DNA from: Trogon surrucura
Taxonomy: Eukaryota; Chordata; Aves; Trogoniformes; Trogonidae
Reading direction: 5' to 3'
Length of the DNA: 64,000 nucleotides
NCBI GenBank assembly: GCA_020746105.1
Contig: CM036636.1
Location: 6,944,001 to 7,008,000 of the forward strand
Made by a program: the position numbers and the translations under genes. The notes beneath the pieces were generated by a model, which was given only the letters and a program-made list of their open reading frames with translations, had not been told where the DNA came from and made no database searches. This document shows, one piece after another, positions 1 to 12,800 of this stretch. Positions within the stretch are counted from its first letter, which is position 1, and the number at the start of each line of letters is the position of its first letter.

Positions 1-1881
1 AAACTTTAAAAAAAATCCCAAATCCAGGGAAGATACTTGCCGGTACATTGTGTGATCTTAGCTCTGAGTCTCTGAGAACACCCTGCTGCCTTAAATATAT
101 GTGATTTGTTGCTGCTTCAATTCTGAAAAACCTGCATTACTTGATAAATGACTTCAATGTCAAAAATACAAACCACTACACTTCTTCAAAGTCTGGAATT
201 ACGACTGTTTGCGAGCAAATCATGTTTTGCTTTCATAAACTAACCTTGAATGCTCTCAGTTCTGTTTTGCATAGAAGCTTTACAAAAAACCTGGGCGAGA
301 TAGGTTTGATTAAATTGTTACCAGACAATGACTGAATCTCATGTCTTTCATACGTTTAAAAAATAATCTGTCCGTAGCTGTTTCTTTGCTTGGGCTATGC
401 TTAGCGTTTTTCAACAGGCATGTTCTTGTAGTTGCAAGTGAGAGGAGCAGTTTGAACCCCAAGGTTCCTCGTCACTATTTTCACCTCCGCTTCCTTTCCC
501 TGCGTAGACGGGATTTGTGTGTTTAGGGGTGTTGCCCTGAGGAGATGGAGCACTGTAAAAACCTCTTCGTCTAAAACACATCCCTCCATCTTGCTTCTTT
601 TTAAAAAGAACTACAAAACCTGTTCTGCTCTTCTCCAGAAAACCACGTTCGTGGTTCTGAGCTGAAGTTGCCTGCAAGGTACGTGGGTCGAGAGCCAAAG
701 CAGAGGCACGGGGGACAGTTACCAGGGTCAGAGGCAAAGTCACCCAACTGCCCGCTGTATCTGCTGCTGCCGATGGAAGTCGTGTGTGTGGCTGACAGTG
801 TCTGGGGTAGGAGAGGTGATGTCCTTTACCAGCTGAGTTGCTTGTCACACTGCTACAAGGGTTGTCATTTATCGGGAGAGATATGTTTTGATGTGAGGGG
901 TTTTTTTGTGGTGGTGTGTTTTGTTAGGTTTTTTTGTTGGTTTTTTTTTAAGTGTACTAGATCTGGATGGATGGAGAGGTGGGTTAACGTGCTGTCAGTT
1001 CATATTGTAAGTCAGAGATGACAGGAGCTTGTGTGAGGCACAGCCTTGCAGAGCTGGCACACTTGGACGGGACCAACTGCCGGCTCAGGGGAGGGATGGT
1101 GCTGGGTTACTGCTTGTAGTGTTGAGCTCTTGCAGAGCTTTAGTAGAGCTTGTCATTTGAAAATTTTTTGTCTACATTTTGCCCAGTTTAAGAGAAGCGG
1201 TTGAAACTTGGTTTTTTGAGTGCACCTCTTGACGTTCAGAATTGGGAGAAATGGATGGGGAGGCGCAGAGAACCGCAATTTGTACCGTGGTCTCGTTAGT
1301 GTGTCGTGCTGATGGCTCTGCAATGCCTGGCTGGACAGAGTGGGTGGAGAAAGGAGACCGATTTCCATCTGTAAAGTGTTTCTTATTTCAGTCCCCAAAG
1401 CAATTAAGAAAGTTATCCAAAGCTGGTGGGGAGAAGCATCAGGTAGGTGCAGATCTGCTTTGTGCTCTGGCCATGAGCAGCTCATACGAGTTCCGTGTTT
1501 GCTGCCCTGTTTGTGAAAGGAAACCCTGATGGACTTTTGATCTTACAGGGTAGATGAATGTATTCCATTTTATGGTTGTAGTTGGTATTTCCCAGCACTT
1601 GAAAACATACTCTATATATAAAAAATATGAACATATTTGCCTTTCCGCCTGGTGTACATTAATAATGGGAGCTGAACAGACATTTGTATGTACAATAGTC
1701 TTTCCCAAACCAGAAAACCTATATCCAGAATGAACAATTATAATTATTCATATCGGGTGGTTTTGCTCTTTTGATGCATCCTTGTTTAAGGAGTGCAGTG
1801 TTGTCATGGAGGGTATGGCGATAAACTTCCAGCATAACTGAGAAGATCCTTGCAAACACAGATTTTCTCTTTAAACTGCAG
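1..1881 (+). other. NUP214: NUP214 intron (3' part)
   Basis: No FG-type coding sequence is visible here. The intron ends with a pyrimidine-rich stretch and AG at 1880-1881. It contains T-rich tracts around 900-950 and one exon-like segment with good splice signals at 1392-1442, reported separately as a finding. Short open frames in this stretch do not resemble any protein I know. Confidence 0.8.
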
Positions 1882-2024
1882 GTTTGGTGGTACCAGTAAC
1901 AACACGGCATCATTCAGCACGTTAGCAAACCAAAATACCCCAACGTTTGGATCGCTGTCACAACAGGGAAGCAGTTTCGGCACACAAAGCAGTGGATTCT
2001 CTGCTTTTGGGACAGGTGGAGGAG
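1882..2024 (+). CDS. NUP214: NUP214 coding exon (antepenultimate piece, FG repeats)
   Basis: The exon follows an AG acceptor at 1880-1881 and is followed by a GTAGGT donor at 2025. It encodes 47 complete codons plus one split base at each end. The peptide carries FG dipeptides in a Ser/Thr/Gln/Asn-rich, charge-free setting, for example [19 protein letters not shown]. This closely resembles the end of vertebrate NUP214, whose human version reads [19 protein letters not shown] by memory. FG repeats of this kind form the disordered permeability and transport-receptor docking segment. The exon enters with the third base of a codon, so its upstream partner exon must end two bases into a codon; that exon is not in the window. 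Confidence 0.94.
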
Positions 2025-2860
2025 GTAGGTTCATTGTATTTTAGTTTCTCCTAACAGGCCCCATGTGTCCAGTTTTCCCTGGAACTTGAGCGTGATTCCC
2101 CAGCTCCCTGTTAGAAACCTGCCTGGTTGTGCTCCTGCTACGGGGAAGGCACCGTGTCCTGGAGAACTGAGCTGCAGCGGGGGTGTGGCATCTTCTCAGA
2201 CTTCAGCTCGTAATTCCATCACTGATGTCCTGTGTGGCATGTTGACAAATTACTCTTCTGCACACCTCAGCAGACTGTTGCTTTTCACCCCTTTTTGTGG
2301 AGCTGTTTTCTTCTCAAAGGAAAATACTGAGAAATAGTGAATTCTCTCTTTAGTACCATACACATGGGTATCTGTATGCAAGCACTTGGTGTCAAAAGAA
2401 TACGTGCTGCAAAAGCGAGCTAGAACAGCAGTAGCCAAATTTTTATCTGATGCAATTCAGTGAAGCTGCAGTGATTTGCCCAGAGCTGAGCCTCTCGGAG
2501 AGGATGTGTTCATTGGTGGTGTGCCTGTCGCCATTGGCTCGCATTAAGCACAAAAATCCATCTTCAGAAAGCAGCCCTCTATTTTCGTGGAGAGGTGAAT
2601 AAACCAGGCACATTGTGTGCAGCTGCTGCTAATGAGTGGACCTGGCTGATCAGCAGTGAAAGCAAAGTCCTCTTAGGAACGGAGGCAAGTCACTTTTCTT
2701 CTAGATGGAGATGTGACTCTCATTGTTTGCCCATCGTTCTTTTCCTGGCCTAAGGCAGGAATGTTTTTCAATCTGTGCGTGCGAGGGGACTTTTACTACA
2801 AATCTCATGCATTCATTTTACCTGCTAACAATTATTTTTCTGATCTTGCTTTCCTTTCAG
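2025..2860 (+). other. NUP214: NUP214 penultimate-region intron
   Basis: This is an 836-base intron with GTAGGT at its 5' end and a TTCCTTTCAG acceptor at its 3' end. Nothing else recognisable was seen in it. Confidence 0.85.
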
Positions 2861-2885
2861 GGTTTGGTTTTGGATCTTCTAACAC
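2861..2885 (+). CDS. NUP214: NUP214 25-base micro-exon
   Basis: This 25-base exon lies between a strong TTCCTTTCAG acceptor and a GTAAGT donor. Joined to the exon ending at 2024 it completes a Gly codon and reads FGFGSSN, then leaves two bases (AC) that combine with the A at 3582 to give Thr. The exact phase match on both sides and the FGFGS content argue that it is real. Without it the last exon would be read in another frame and the conserved WRS tail would be lost. Confidence 0.9.
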
Positions 2886-3581
2886 GTAAGTACCATTTTG
2901 TGTCTAACTCTTTGTTAAAAATACAAACAGAATCAGAATAGAAGAGTCGAATGGTTTACGAGAGCAAGCTTGGAAAGTAGCAGTGACACGCTAGTTCCGA
3001 TTTCCTTTTTAGTGGCACTGCATAGAGCCCAAAGTCCACGCACCAAATGTGTGCATTCCAGTGAGGTTCATCTTTTGTATAAGAGACACTTTCCAGTTCG
3101 ATCATGCTCTTTCTCCACCTCTCAGGCACACGATGTGTGCGCTCAAGCTGCGTGCGTGAATCTAGTATCTACTCCATTTATCGGGTGGAAACAAGGAATG
3201 AAATAAGTTGGTGCTTTTCTGGCTGAGTTGACCTGGTTTACAGTTAAAGAACAGGACTAAGAGCGGAGGTTAACTCTGTCGTCTGCGCAGCCACTGGTTT
3301 GCTGGATCCCTTCTAGCAAATTTCTTAAACTTGGTGTCCCTGTCAAGTGGAGAGAGGATGTGTCTCTCCAGATGCGGGCTCTAGAATAAGCGTAATTATC
3401 TCTAGTTAGTGTGTGTTGGTGCAGTCTCAGGTGGAAGATGCTGGAGATACAGATACGTTCTCGTAATAAGCTTCTGGTAGTAGGGAAGCTAGAAATTAGA
3501 GAGATCTGCTGAATTAATGCTGCCTGAGGGAGACTAGCACTCACTGCTGTGTTGGTTTGTGTTTTTCTTCTTGTTCCACAG
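2886..3581 (+). other. NUP214: NUP214 last intron
   Basis: This is a 696-base intron bounded by GTAAGT at 2886 and a pyrimidine-rich acceptor ending in CACAG at 3577-3581. No further feature was seen. Confidence 0.85.
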
Positions 3582-3615
3582 ATCTTCCTCTGGATTTAGT
3601 GCATGGAGAAGCTAG
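3582..3615 (+). CDS. NUP214: NUP214 terminal coding exon and stop
   Basis: The exon starts after the acceptor AG at 3580-3581 and encodes SSSGFSAWRS followed by TAG at 3613-3615. The hydrophobic-aromatic then Trp-Arg-Ser ending fits the very C-terminus of vertebrate NUP214 (human ends in FGGWRS). With the two exons before it, this gives the last 66 residues of the protein. Confidence 0.93.
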
Positions 3616-3830
3616 GAACACCCTGAACTCTCCGGTAGAACTGTGCTGTAGCTCCTGCATTCATGAGTCATCTACATGATCAGTATCCGAACAGCTTTTC
3701 TTTTAAATACGAATTCTCAGACTTCTTTTTTTTTTTTTCTAAGAAAAAGATTTTGCTTATTTTTATGCAACACTTGTTCTAGCTCTATATTAAACTATTT
3801 TATCTGCCTTGATGTTATTTGTGTTGGAAG
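3616..3830 (+). other. NUP214: NUP214 3'UTR (proximal form)
   Basis: The untranslated sequence following the TAG runs to a likely cleavage site just after the ATTAAA at 3789. The end is inferred. A longer 3'UTR using a later AATAAA (for example 4187) cannot be ruled out. Confidence 0.5.
3789..3794 (+). terminator. NUP214: Candidate poly(A) signal ATTAAA for NUP214
   Basis: ATTAAA, the commonest variant signal, lies about 175 bases after the stop. It is followed 20-45 bases later by a GT-rich stretch (GATGTTATTTGTGTTGG) of the type that binds CstF. Other AATAAA hexamers occur at 4187 and 6017. Confidence 0.5.
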
Positions 3831-6800
3831 GGTTTCTCTCCCTGCATCTAGAAGAAATAGATGTGGTATCAGTCTTGTACTGGACTTAGCTTTCTGTTGT
3901 TCATCCCTTGCCTGGACAAGGGAGTAGCTGGAGTTGGTTCCTGACATAAACCAGCACATTTTTCACTGAAGAGAATGACTGGTTATCGTAGGCTCTTAAG
4001 AAGAGGCTGAAGTTTACCCAGCTAATTTTAAGTATAGGATGGGGCCCATGCTTATCTCAGTGAAGTGCTAAAACTGAGTCATGTGTGAGCCAGAGGCTTA
4101 GTGGAGAAATAGGAAATTATCTGAGAAGGAACTGGCAGCGTGCAGAACACGTTCCCATGGCAGTAGCATTCAGCAAAGAGGTGGGAAATAAAAGCTCTCC
4201 TATTTTTACCTTTCTCTAAATTTTACAGAGCTCAGAAAATGGAACTCAGGTTATAGGGAAAACTTGTGGCCCTTGAATTCGAAGTGTGACCTCTGTCCAA
4301 AGGCACCAGTGATTTTGCAGCTCGTGGCATTGGCTGTTGGTTTCTCCTGTCGGCTACATTTTTTTTCTAACATGTATGAGGTTGTACTTTTTCCCTGTAG
4401 CTCTTGGCTTCAGTCAATATCGTTTGTGAAATTCTCATATGTTTATACTTGAACATAGTGAGCAAATGTTTGAAAAAATGCCTTGAGGGCATTCTGGACA
4501 AACCCTTCTTTTTTTATTGTGTGCTGCATCTGACCTCCATGAAACCTCTAAATGATGTAATGGGGGTTTGTTGCTCTGTGAAAAATGCATTTGGAATAAT
4601 AGCTTATATATTAGTTAAATACACACAGATTGGATGGTTTTATCTTGTTGGTCCTCTTGGAATATTTTGGGGTACTTCTGCTTTTTCTATTTTCAACAGA
4701 AACATTTTAACATTTTTTGGGTTTTTTTTAATGCACACTATGATGACAAGTGTAATTTTCTGGTGTGGTGGGCACGTGGCCACTTTTTGGAATTGTAAAC
4801 AGTTAAGTGCTTGTTTCCATGTCTGATGTTATAAACTAAATACTTGTATCTACGAAGAGTTCCTGAAGAAATCGCTTTTTTCAAGTCAACCTAAAAAGTT
4901 AACTCCTGTCCTAGTTGTGGGAAGTGCCCCTCCTATCTCTGCACCTGGGAATGACTTTAGGTAGGTTCCCTTTAGAAAGGAAGACCCCTAAAATGCAGGA
5001 AATAGTGTCTGAGGAGAGCTTATTTTTAGATATGGGGAAGCTTTGCGAGGCTATAGGCTCTAAGGCTTTTACATATGCCCTGGATTATGAGCCCTGGCAT
5101 GCCGCGTGTCGGTTTAAAGACAGCCCTGTTGCCAGGGGTTTGTTTATAATCTCCCTTCCCCTCTAATGGAAGAGAGCGAGTCCTGGTGATCCTGGGACCG
5201 CAGCACGAGAACAGAGCAGAAAATTTTCTGAAATTGGCTGGTTTGGAGATGGAAAAAAAAGCTGGAGACGGGTGGAAGCGTGCTCTCACAGTATGTTCTG
5301 CTTGACTATACCATTTCTTAAGGCCTGGAGGTGATGCTGCTGTTCTGCTTTCCTTCCTCTTTATAAATAGCAGCTGGCCCAAACCATTGACCTCAAATTC
5401 TTCTCATTAATCTCCCCTCGCTGTGGCATGCGACACCTCCTAGCAAGGCTGTATCAGCTGTGCTCCCCCAGATAGCTAATAAACCTCTTGCTATGGAGAC
5501 GATTGGCTTGGTAAGAATGTGATGTTGGCATGCTGAGCCATTTCAAGTTTCTTTTTTGGAATGATGGGAGCAGTTGGGGGTTGTCCCTGCTGTGCTGCTT
5601 GGTACCTGCTGAAGTCCTTTACTCTGCAAGTGAAGGGCCATTAGAATTGCTCCACACCCTGATGGAGAACACGTTTTCTTGCAGTTCTTCCAAAATCGTG
5701 GCTGAAACAACCCGACCCTCTGAACTTAACTGCCCTTGAGAAATGGGTGCTGCTTCTGGTTTCCATAGTAGCTGCTGGAGGAGCTGAGCAGTGCGGAGAG
5801 ACTGATCGTGACCACGAGCCTACAGGAATACGCGCAAAACGTAGCAAAGTTGACTTTGAAAAATCTGCATTTTTATTAGATGACTCAAGGACTTGGCAAG
5901 TGCCTGTGGCGCTCGGCTGGTGGTTGCCAGAAGCCGTCAGAGTCTGTCATCTGTGTTAGGTGGCCTGTGATGTGATGGCCTCTGTCCAGTTCTTTGTGGA
6001 CAGATGTCCACCAAAGAATAAAGCTGCTAACGCAGATAGCCCGTGTCTTAGCAGACCCGGTGCAGAAGCCAAGGATTAACTGGGCTTGGAGCCCTCGTCT
6101 CAGTAGTTTTGTTGTCCCTGCTGGTTATTCCTCAAATAAGTGATAGCAACCAGAGCTTCTCATTTTGTCTGTGCTGATGTCGTTGTGCCTTTTTTTTTTT
6201 CCCCTGCCATTTCAGTATGAGAAGAAATCTTTCAAGACCTTTATCAAAGGTGGATTCCTAATTATTTCTAGTGAAACAGCATGCTGCATTTTTTATTTTT
6301 TATTTTTTTCTCCTCCGAGACCACGCTCTGGCCTCGAGGCGGTGGCGAGCTCTGTGCTGGTGATGCTCTGCTGGGGCAGAGCACTAATGATGGTGTTACG
6401 GGCTTGGTGGGCAGAGGGGAGCCTGAGGCACGGAGAGGGTCTCCCCAAACCCGTGGAGAGCGTAGATCGGGGATGTCTGCTTCCTCGAAGACTAAAAGAG
6501 CAAGGCAGAAAATAACTTTTTTCTGGAAAAGGAGTAAAATGTAGCTACGTCACGAAGAGGCACTAGAAGAATTAATCCCATTTTAAAGGTTTTTGTTGTA
6601 TGGTACTTGGTATTCCAGAAAATGGTGACCAAAACCCTGATGATGCTCCGCGGGAGAAACCAGACGTGTTTCTGATGTGACCGTCCTGCCCAGGATGGGC
6701 CCCTCAGCCTCAACAGTGAGCTGCTGTGCTCTGTGTGTGTGTGTGAGTCTCGGGGATGAGCCGGATCCCCGTGAGGTCAGAAAATTTCTGCTGAACGTCT

Positions 6801-9800
6801 CAGAGCCTTGCTCCAGCTGCTGGGAGCAGGGACCGAGGCAGTAGAAAGGTGAAGGCAGGTGGTGGCACCACCTCTCCTCCCTTTGCCCCGGAGCCAAAGG
6901 CTGAAGTGACATTTTAGTTATCCCTTCTTAGTTTTCATGTGTCCTGCCCTCGTGCTTTGCTTTCAGCATTGCTTACGAGGAAAAATAATCCTGCATGATG
7001 CTTTGGCATGAGCGCGTGTGGTAGTACCGAGGGAGTTTTTGTTCCTAGAGAAATGTCACTTTGAACCCCCAGTGGCAGGGACAAGCAGCTCTTGCTCAGC
7101 AGCGAGACCAGCTCCGTCATTGCTCCTCCTTGCAGCACTGAGACCCCAGGGTCTCGCAGCCGTCAAGAAAAGACCGACTCTTTCTCGCCAAGGGATGAGC
7201 TGGGACGCGTGTTTTGACTCTGCGCGCTGCCGTGCGCCCATGGGCTTCTGTCCTGGCTCCCCGAGGGCCCCGCAGTTGCGCCCAGTGCGTTCCCTGTCTC
7301 GCGCCACCTCGTTTTTCTGCAGCTTCCAACAGCTTCACGAAGCTCCTGCTCTGCAAACGTGTCTCTGGCTCCTGCTGCAGAGCCGAGACTTCCCCGTACG
7401 TGCCTTTATCGCCCAGGAGCACGCTTTGTGCAGCCAGCGCCCGTATCTGAGCTCGTGCCGTTCCCCGAACTCGAGATAAAAGCGAAGCTGCGTGTCGGCA
7501 GCAAGCGCGTTGCTCACACAACACGGTGAGACCGTCGCTCAGCCCTGAGCTTTCCGGGCACCCCCGCCCAGTCCTGCTGCCCCTTGGTGTGTGCCCTTCC
7601 AGCACTGGAAGAGACCACCCTCGCCTTCCACCCTGCTCCCAGTCACGGCTACTTCTCCGCAGGCACCAGGAGCTTCAGTGCTTCAAATGTGATGTGCTGA
7701 AATGCTGTCAGAACAGCTTCCACATCCAAGGTGAAAAGAGCTGTTGCTGTAGTTTTGCAGGGGAAATGCAGGACTACTCCAAAGTTAAGAATTGTGGCAG
7801 ACTCGGACCTGACTCCAGTGCTGCTCTCCTGTGTGTGGGCTTGTTGCCCTGATAGGTTTGTGGGGACCAATTTACAGAGATGTTAGTAGAAGCAGCCTTG
7901 GAAATCTCGATGCAGATTGTTCAAGGAGCTCTGTTATAACTACGTGCATGCAAGGCATGACGCAGTATTTTTATTTATTTTTTAATAGATGCTTCAAGGC
8001 TCTTCAGTGCATTGCTAAAAATATTTTGCTTTAAAAATTGAAAACATGAAGGAATAAAATGAGTGTTTGCAGCTGCTGCACATGAACAGCTTAATGAGAT
8101 GTGAGATAGAAGAAATAGGAACCAAAACCTGATTTGCATCAGCAGAGGGAAGTCCCTGCAATAAGTTTCGAGCACGGACCATGGAGGCCAGGGAGTGTTT
8201 CTTCCAGGGAGGGAACTGTTGCCTTAGTTTGCTTAAAATAGAGATTAGCAAATCATGAAGCCAAGCGACAAAACCTCCAGAAAGGTGAAGTTTGGTTTGT
8301 AGCCTCAGCATTCACCAGTGCCCTGCAATGAAGCATGGACGTTGGTGTTACCTGAAGCACCAGCTCTGGGCTCCAGCATCGCTCGGGCTCTGCCGGGTTC
8401 AGCAGCCGATGTCCTTCCCCCCGTCCTCCTGATCCCTCTCCGGGGGGGTTTTCCAATGTCTCTGCACGCACGAGTGACCGGGTGCTTTCAGCTTTTTCAG
8501 GGTGTCACCCAAAACAGCTGTGAGTTGGCTGGCATCCCCTCTCCACCCCTCCCTCCCTCTAAAACTAGGACATCTAAATTTAACCCGCTATCAACAGATT
8601 AGGCTGGAGAGTTTCCACTGGGGAAAGGAATCCCACTCAGAACCTGTCCTCTCCTCTCCTCAGGCTCCATCCGTGCGCATTCCTTTCCTTGAGTGTGACC
8701 TCCTCAACGTTTCCTCCTTCCCCTCTCGCACTGGGGTTTGGGTTGCTGCTACGGGCTGGTGGAGGTTCCCAACCTGACGGGGTGGCTGTTGATGTTTGAT
8801 GGGGGTGCACACCTCGGTGCTGTGGGGGTGGTGGCACCAGGTCTCCCCAGCACTCAAAGGGCCCCTGAGCTGCGCGGGGTGGCTGCAGCTTTTGAGGGGT
8901 GTAACAGGCTTTTAACAAGGCTCTCATTTGCTCCAGCCAGAGCCCACAGAGGTGCAGTGGAGACGTCGGTGTGAGGTGCACCTTGCTGGCGGGTGCCCCA
9001 CAGGTAAAGGTCCAACCCCTGAGTTCAGGAAGACCCCTGAACGTGATGGAAGGGTCAGGAGGGTCCCAGGGCTGCTGGGTTGGAGCTGATGAAGCAGCGC
9101 AATCCTGCGGAAGACAGAGCCTGTCTTTGCTGCTTTTTGGAGAAGCCGTGATGATGCTTTGCAGGCTGGAACAGTGAGCAGCAAAACTACCAACAGAATT
9201 AAAAAGATAAACTTGTGTCTGCCTTGGGGCGTGGAAGGGAGCCCACGGCGGGATCAGCCCACAGCTGGAGCAGTCCTGGAAGGTGCCTGTGGGTTGATGG
9301 GTTGGTACGAGAGCTGTGGTGGCTGCTCAGCCTGCTCTCCGAAAATAATTTCGACAGTTTCATTTAGTGAAAAGCTAGCAGAACCTAACTACGAGCAACG
9401 TGGGAGAAAATAATGAAATGAATACTGCGTGGTGTTTGAAAACTGGGGCAGATTTTAACTTTGCCCAGGTCTGAACGGGCAGGGCTGCTCTCTGCTTCTG
9501 GAGCCTGGATTTAGGTATTTAGGGCTAACATCTGACCAGGCTTCTGCTAAATAAGCAAACGGCTTCAGGAAACCAAACTGTGCGGAAGTTCTGCCGCTGC
9601 CAACCGGCTCGGCTCTGTCCTGCCCATCGCGAGATGCGCAGCAGCCTGGTAGTGAACGATGCAGGATGTCGCCTGGTATTTTTAACCAGAAACCTCCACC
9701 CTTGATCTGATGCAACGTAAGAGCTGAAACGGGGAGAAAAGGCATTGGTGGAAAATAGGGTGTTTATCAACGCCTTGAAACGTGAGTGCAGAGCTGGTGG

Positions 9801-9850
9801 AGCCACTTAAAAACAGGCACCGCCCAAACGACCCCAGGCAGACGCGTTTT
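3831..9850. other. Intergenic region between NUP214 and FAM78A (tail to tail)
   Basis: No gene is supported here. The region holds plus-strand AATAAA hexamers at 4187 and 6017, which could serve longer NUP214 transcripts, a short GT run at 6732-6745, and a moderately CpG-rich patch at about 7040-7640 with no recognisable protein. The two flanking genes are transcribed toward each other, so no promoter is expected. Open frames here begin mostly at non-ATG codons and have no family resemblance. Confidence 0.6.
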
Positions 9851-9861
9851 GAAAACTTCAC

Positions 9862-9867
9862 TTTATT
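9862..9867 (-). terminator. FAM78A: Candidate distal poly(A) signal AATAAA for FAM78A
   Basis: On the minus strand AATAAA is followed after about 20 bases by a G/T-rich stretch, a usual cleavage-site layout. A second minus-strand AATAAA lies at 9986-9991. I found no minus-strand AATAAA between there and the stop codon at 13800, so a 3'UTR near 3.9 kb is implied if no variant signal is used. Confidence 0.4.
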
Positions 9868-12800
9868 TCTCCGTCTCTTATAAAAGCAGGGTTTTGTTTT
9901 GTTTTGTTTACATCTCTGTACGTGTCCACACTCGGGTACATCTTGGGTTTGTTTTCACAGTATCTCTGCAAGACCAAGGCCGGTTTTTATTGCTGCGCCG
10001 GGAGCCGGGGCAGGAGGGCTGGTGGTGCCAAGGATGGGGCGACCCTCGCCTCGCCCCCCCGGACCCGGCCTCACTCTCCGCTGTGCCGGCTTTACGGGTC
10101 GACCCCCTCCCCAAGGCTGCTTCACATCTTTGTGGGCTCTCCGAGGGGCTGCCCCTCTCGTCACGCTTGTCTTGGTGTCAAGGGTAGGAAAGGAGAACCG
10201 AGCGGTCCGTGATGCTGCCGGGCGCGTCTGCCAGCCCTGCTGCTGCCTGCGGGGAGAGCATCGGGTGAGGGTCTGGGCCAGGGCTCGCCCCACCGGTTCC
10301 CCCCCAGACCTCCGCGGAATTTGGAGCGGGGTGGTCAGGCTGCTCCCTCAGCTCCTGTGGTGTTCGGAGGCCACAAAGCATCGTCGATGGGAGAGGCAAG
10401 GCTGAGACAAGCTCACGTAAGTTGGCGTCCCGTGGTGGTGCCCCGTCACCTTCCCAGCATATCCTTTGTGCATTCCCGGTTCTGCAAAAAGCTGCCAGAG
10501 AAGGAGCTTTTTTTTTTTACCTCTGCTTATTGACCACCTTGCTCAGTACAGGGTGCCTCAGGTCCCCAGACATTTAAGTCCCCATTGGGACCCTGTTAAT
10601 CCCCGTTCTAACCATATGGCTCTTAACCAGCCGTACCAGTAACGATGTCTATAGCACCTGTAACGTCCAACCACCATTCTTTTTATAGACAGTCTGTCCC
10701 CATCAGTTCTGTAATGAAGCAGCATTTGAAAAACATCACTTCTAATCACAACGCATGAAATCTCAAGAGGCAGCATCGTTTTTCTACGCCGTGTCTGGTG
10801 ACGCGAATGGAGGTGGAGGGGCACGTTTCAACCTAGGCACGGGATAAAGGCATTCTTTGGGAAGGGAGAAGTCCATGCAAAGCCGACCCCAATGTGAAAT
10901 CTGAATTTCGTATTTACTGCTTAGCTGGGTCCGTTCAGTGCAACAGGACGAATTAGCCAGGAGGTTACTACTGAATTGCATGGATGCATCCAGTCCACCA
11001 GGTAGAGGGAGTGGGAGGAACCAGATTTACCTAATGCACTGGGAGACTAAGTCCAACACAAAGCTAGGTGGGAAAGGACGTAGGTGTTCCCTGAATGTGG
11101 TTTTTGGTGACTGAGAAGAAATCTTTCCTTGGAATTCCTTCGTGCAGCTAATTTAAGACAGCAGGGTCCGATTTCTTTGACCCATGCTGACATCGGTGAG
11201 AACTGTAAGTACTCAGCACCTGGAGACAAAGTGAATACCAGACATAAATACCCCTTCTGCTCCCACCCGTGGGACTGCCCAGAACTGCATCTGAGCGGCA
11301 GCCGAGATGCGCGCCAGGGTTATCAGCTATTCACCTGTTTCGTCCTCTTCCGCATGTATTGCCTAGGAGAAAATACAGACCAGTCCCAAAGGGCTGGGCC
11401 TGTAGAACTACAGTTAGGATGTGAATCAACTTAAGAAAATGGAGTTTAGTACAGAGTGACTGTGAAAGTCAAAGTCTCCCTAGCTTCTTCACCCTTTATA
11501 GTCCCAAAGCCCAGATTTAGGCAACCTTTGGCTCGTGGATTTGGGTTTGATCCAGTCCTTTTTCTATTTTTTTTTGCAAGCTGCTTGTACCACTGGATTT
11601 CCTACCTCACAGATCTGCCCGTTGGAGAGAGCAGCTCCGTGGCTGAGCATCTCTGAGAACTGGCGCGTGGAGCAGGGCAGGCTCCCCTGGAAACGGGGAT
11701 ACGGTTGCAGGGACCCAGGATCCTTGTTTGCTGGTTTGAGACTGTCGTGGTGGGGGGGCATATCTTCTGGGCGTGCTTTCCCCAGGCCGGTAGTTGACGT
11801 TGAACCTGGTGCTGAAGTAGATGGCGCGGCTTTGGAGAGGCAAGGGAGGAGAATTTCTGGCTGGTAACGTCCTTTGTGGAAGATGAAGGTGGCAATAGCA
11901 GCTAAGTGGTGCCTCCCCGAGGGGAGAGCCTTTTGAGCAGCGTGTGTGAGGTTGTGAGACTTGTTCGGACCAGCTCAACAGGGCCAGGCTTGTGTCTGGC
12001 ACGCTGAGCTCTCTTCCAGCCCTAGCTCTCGAGGCAGATTGTTAATAAGAGGAAGAAATGGTATCTAGGGGAAGGAGCTGCAGAGGGAAGGGGAAGTGAT
12101 CTGCCTCAGGCCACGTGCTGGAGCGCGCCCTGCGCCCCATCCTCCAGATGCCACCTCTGCTGCAGAGCTTCCTCCCATTCAAACGGCTCCTCCGTGCCGC
12201 CTTCCTCTGCAGAAGTGCATCTGGTTATCTCCAAAACCATCTGGACAAAACCTACAGGTTCCACCTCCTGCTCCAAACGCACCTTACTCGCTGCGGCTTC
12301 TACACCCGAGACTCGGGTGCTGCCCTGCTTGCACCTTCTCGTGCATTATTACCCTTTGCTACATAGATGTTTGTGCCATAAGCAGACAGGTACAGAATCA
12401 CCCGTGGTCGTGTCTGTACCCCATTCCTGGCAGCCGTGTAGACTATGAGGTCATTTGGAAGAAAATTATCTACTAACGTGATTTGTTATCATGGGAAGAA
12501 GAGTTTTTCATAGCTTTTCCCTCTAGTGTTTGCTAGGAATGGGTGCCTGTTATTTTCAGACGTGGCTGTTCCTGAATTATGGATATTGCCGGGTAGACTC
12601 GGTAGCTAAGATCTGCCCTCACGTACACCCGTGCATCTCCAGTGCCTGCAGAAGGATCCTTTCTATATCCTGCTCTTCTCACAGCACCATCGTTTGGATT
12701 TCACGGGAAAACGGGGCGACAGCGCTTCGCCCAACGACCGCCGCCGGCTCTTACGCCACGAGAAGGTGAGACCGTGGGCCAGCTCGGACAAACATCTGCG

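Larger units (their letters stand above)
1..3830 (+). other. NUP214: NUP214 gene, 3' end only (partial)
   Basis: This is the 3' terminal part of the gene for nucleoporin 214, an FG-repeat protein on the cytoplasmic side of the nuclear pore complex that takes part in CRM1-dependent export and mRNA export (family knowledge). The sequence shows three small terminal coding exons at 1882-2024, 2861-2885 and 3582-3615. They join in one frame and end in the residues AWRS before TAG, matching the GWRS end of human NUP214 as I recall it. All upstream exons lie outside the window. Positions 1-1881 are the preceding intron. The next gene being FAM78A on the other strand agrees with human 9q34 order. The 3' limit is inferred from a poly(A) signal at 3789. 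Confidence 0.92.

Noticed and set aside
6001-6140. AATAAAGCTGCTAA and flanks, reminiscent of an LTR end or a late NUP214 poly(A) site
   Set aside because: No paired repeat, TG...CA ends or internal element could be found. It is not supported as a mobile element.
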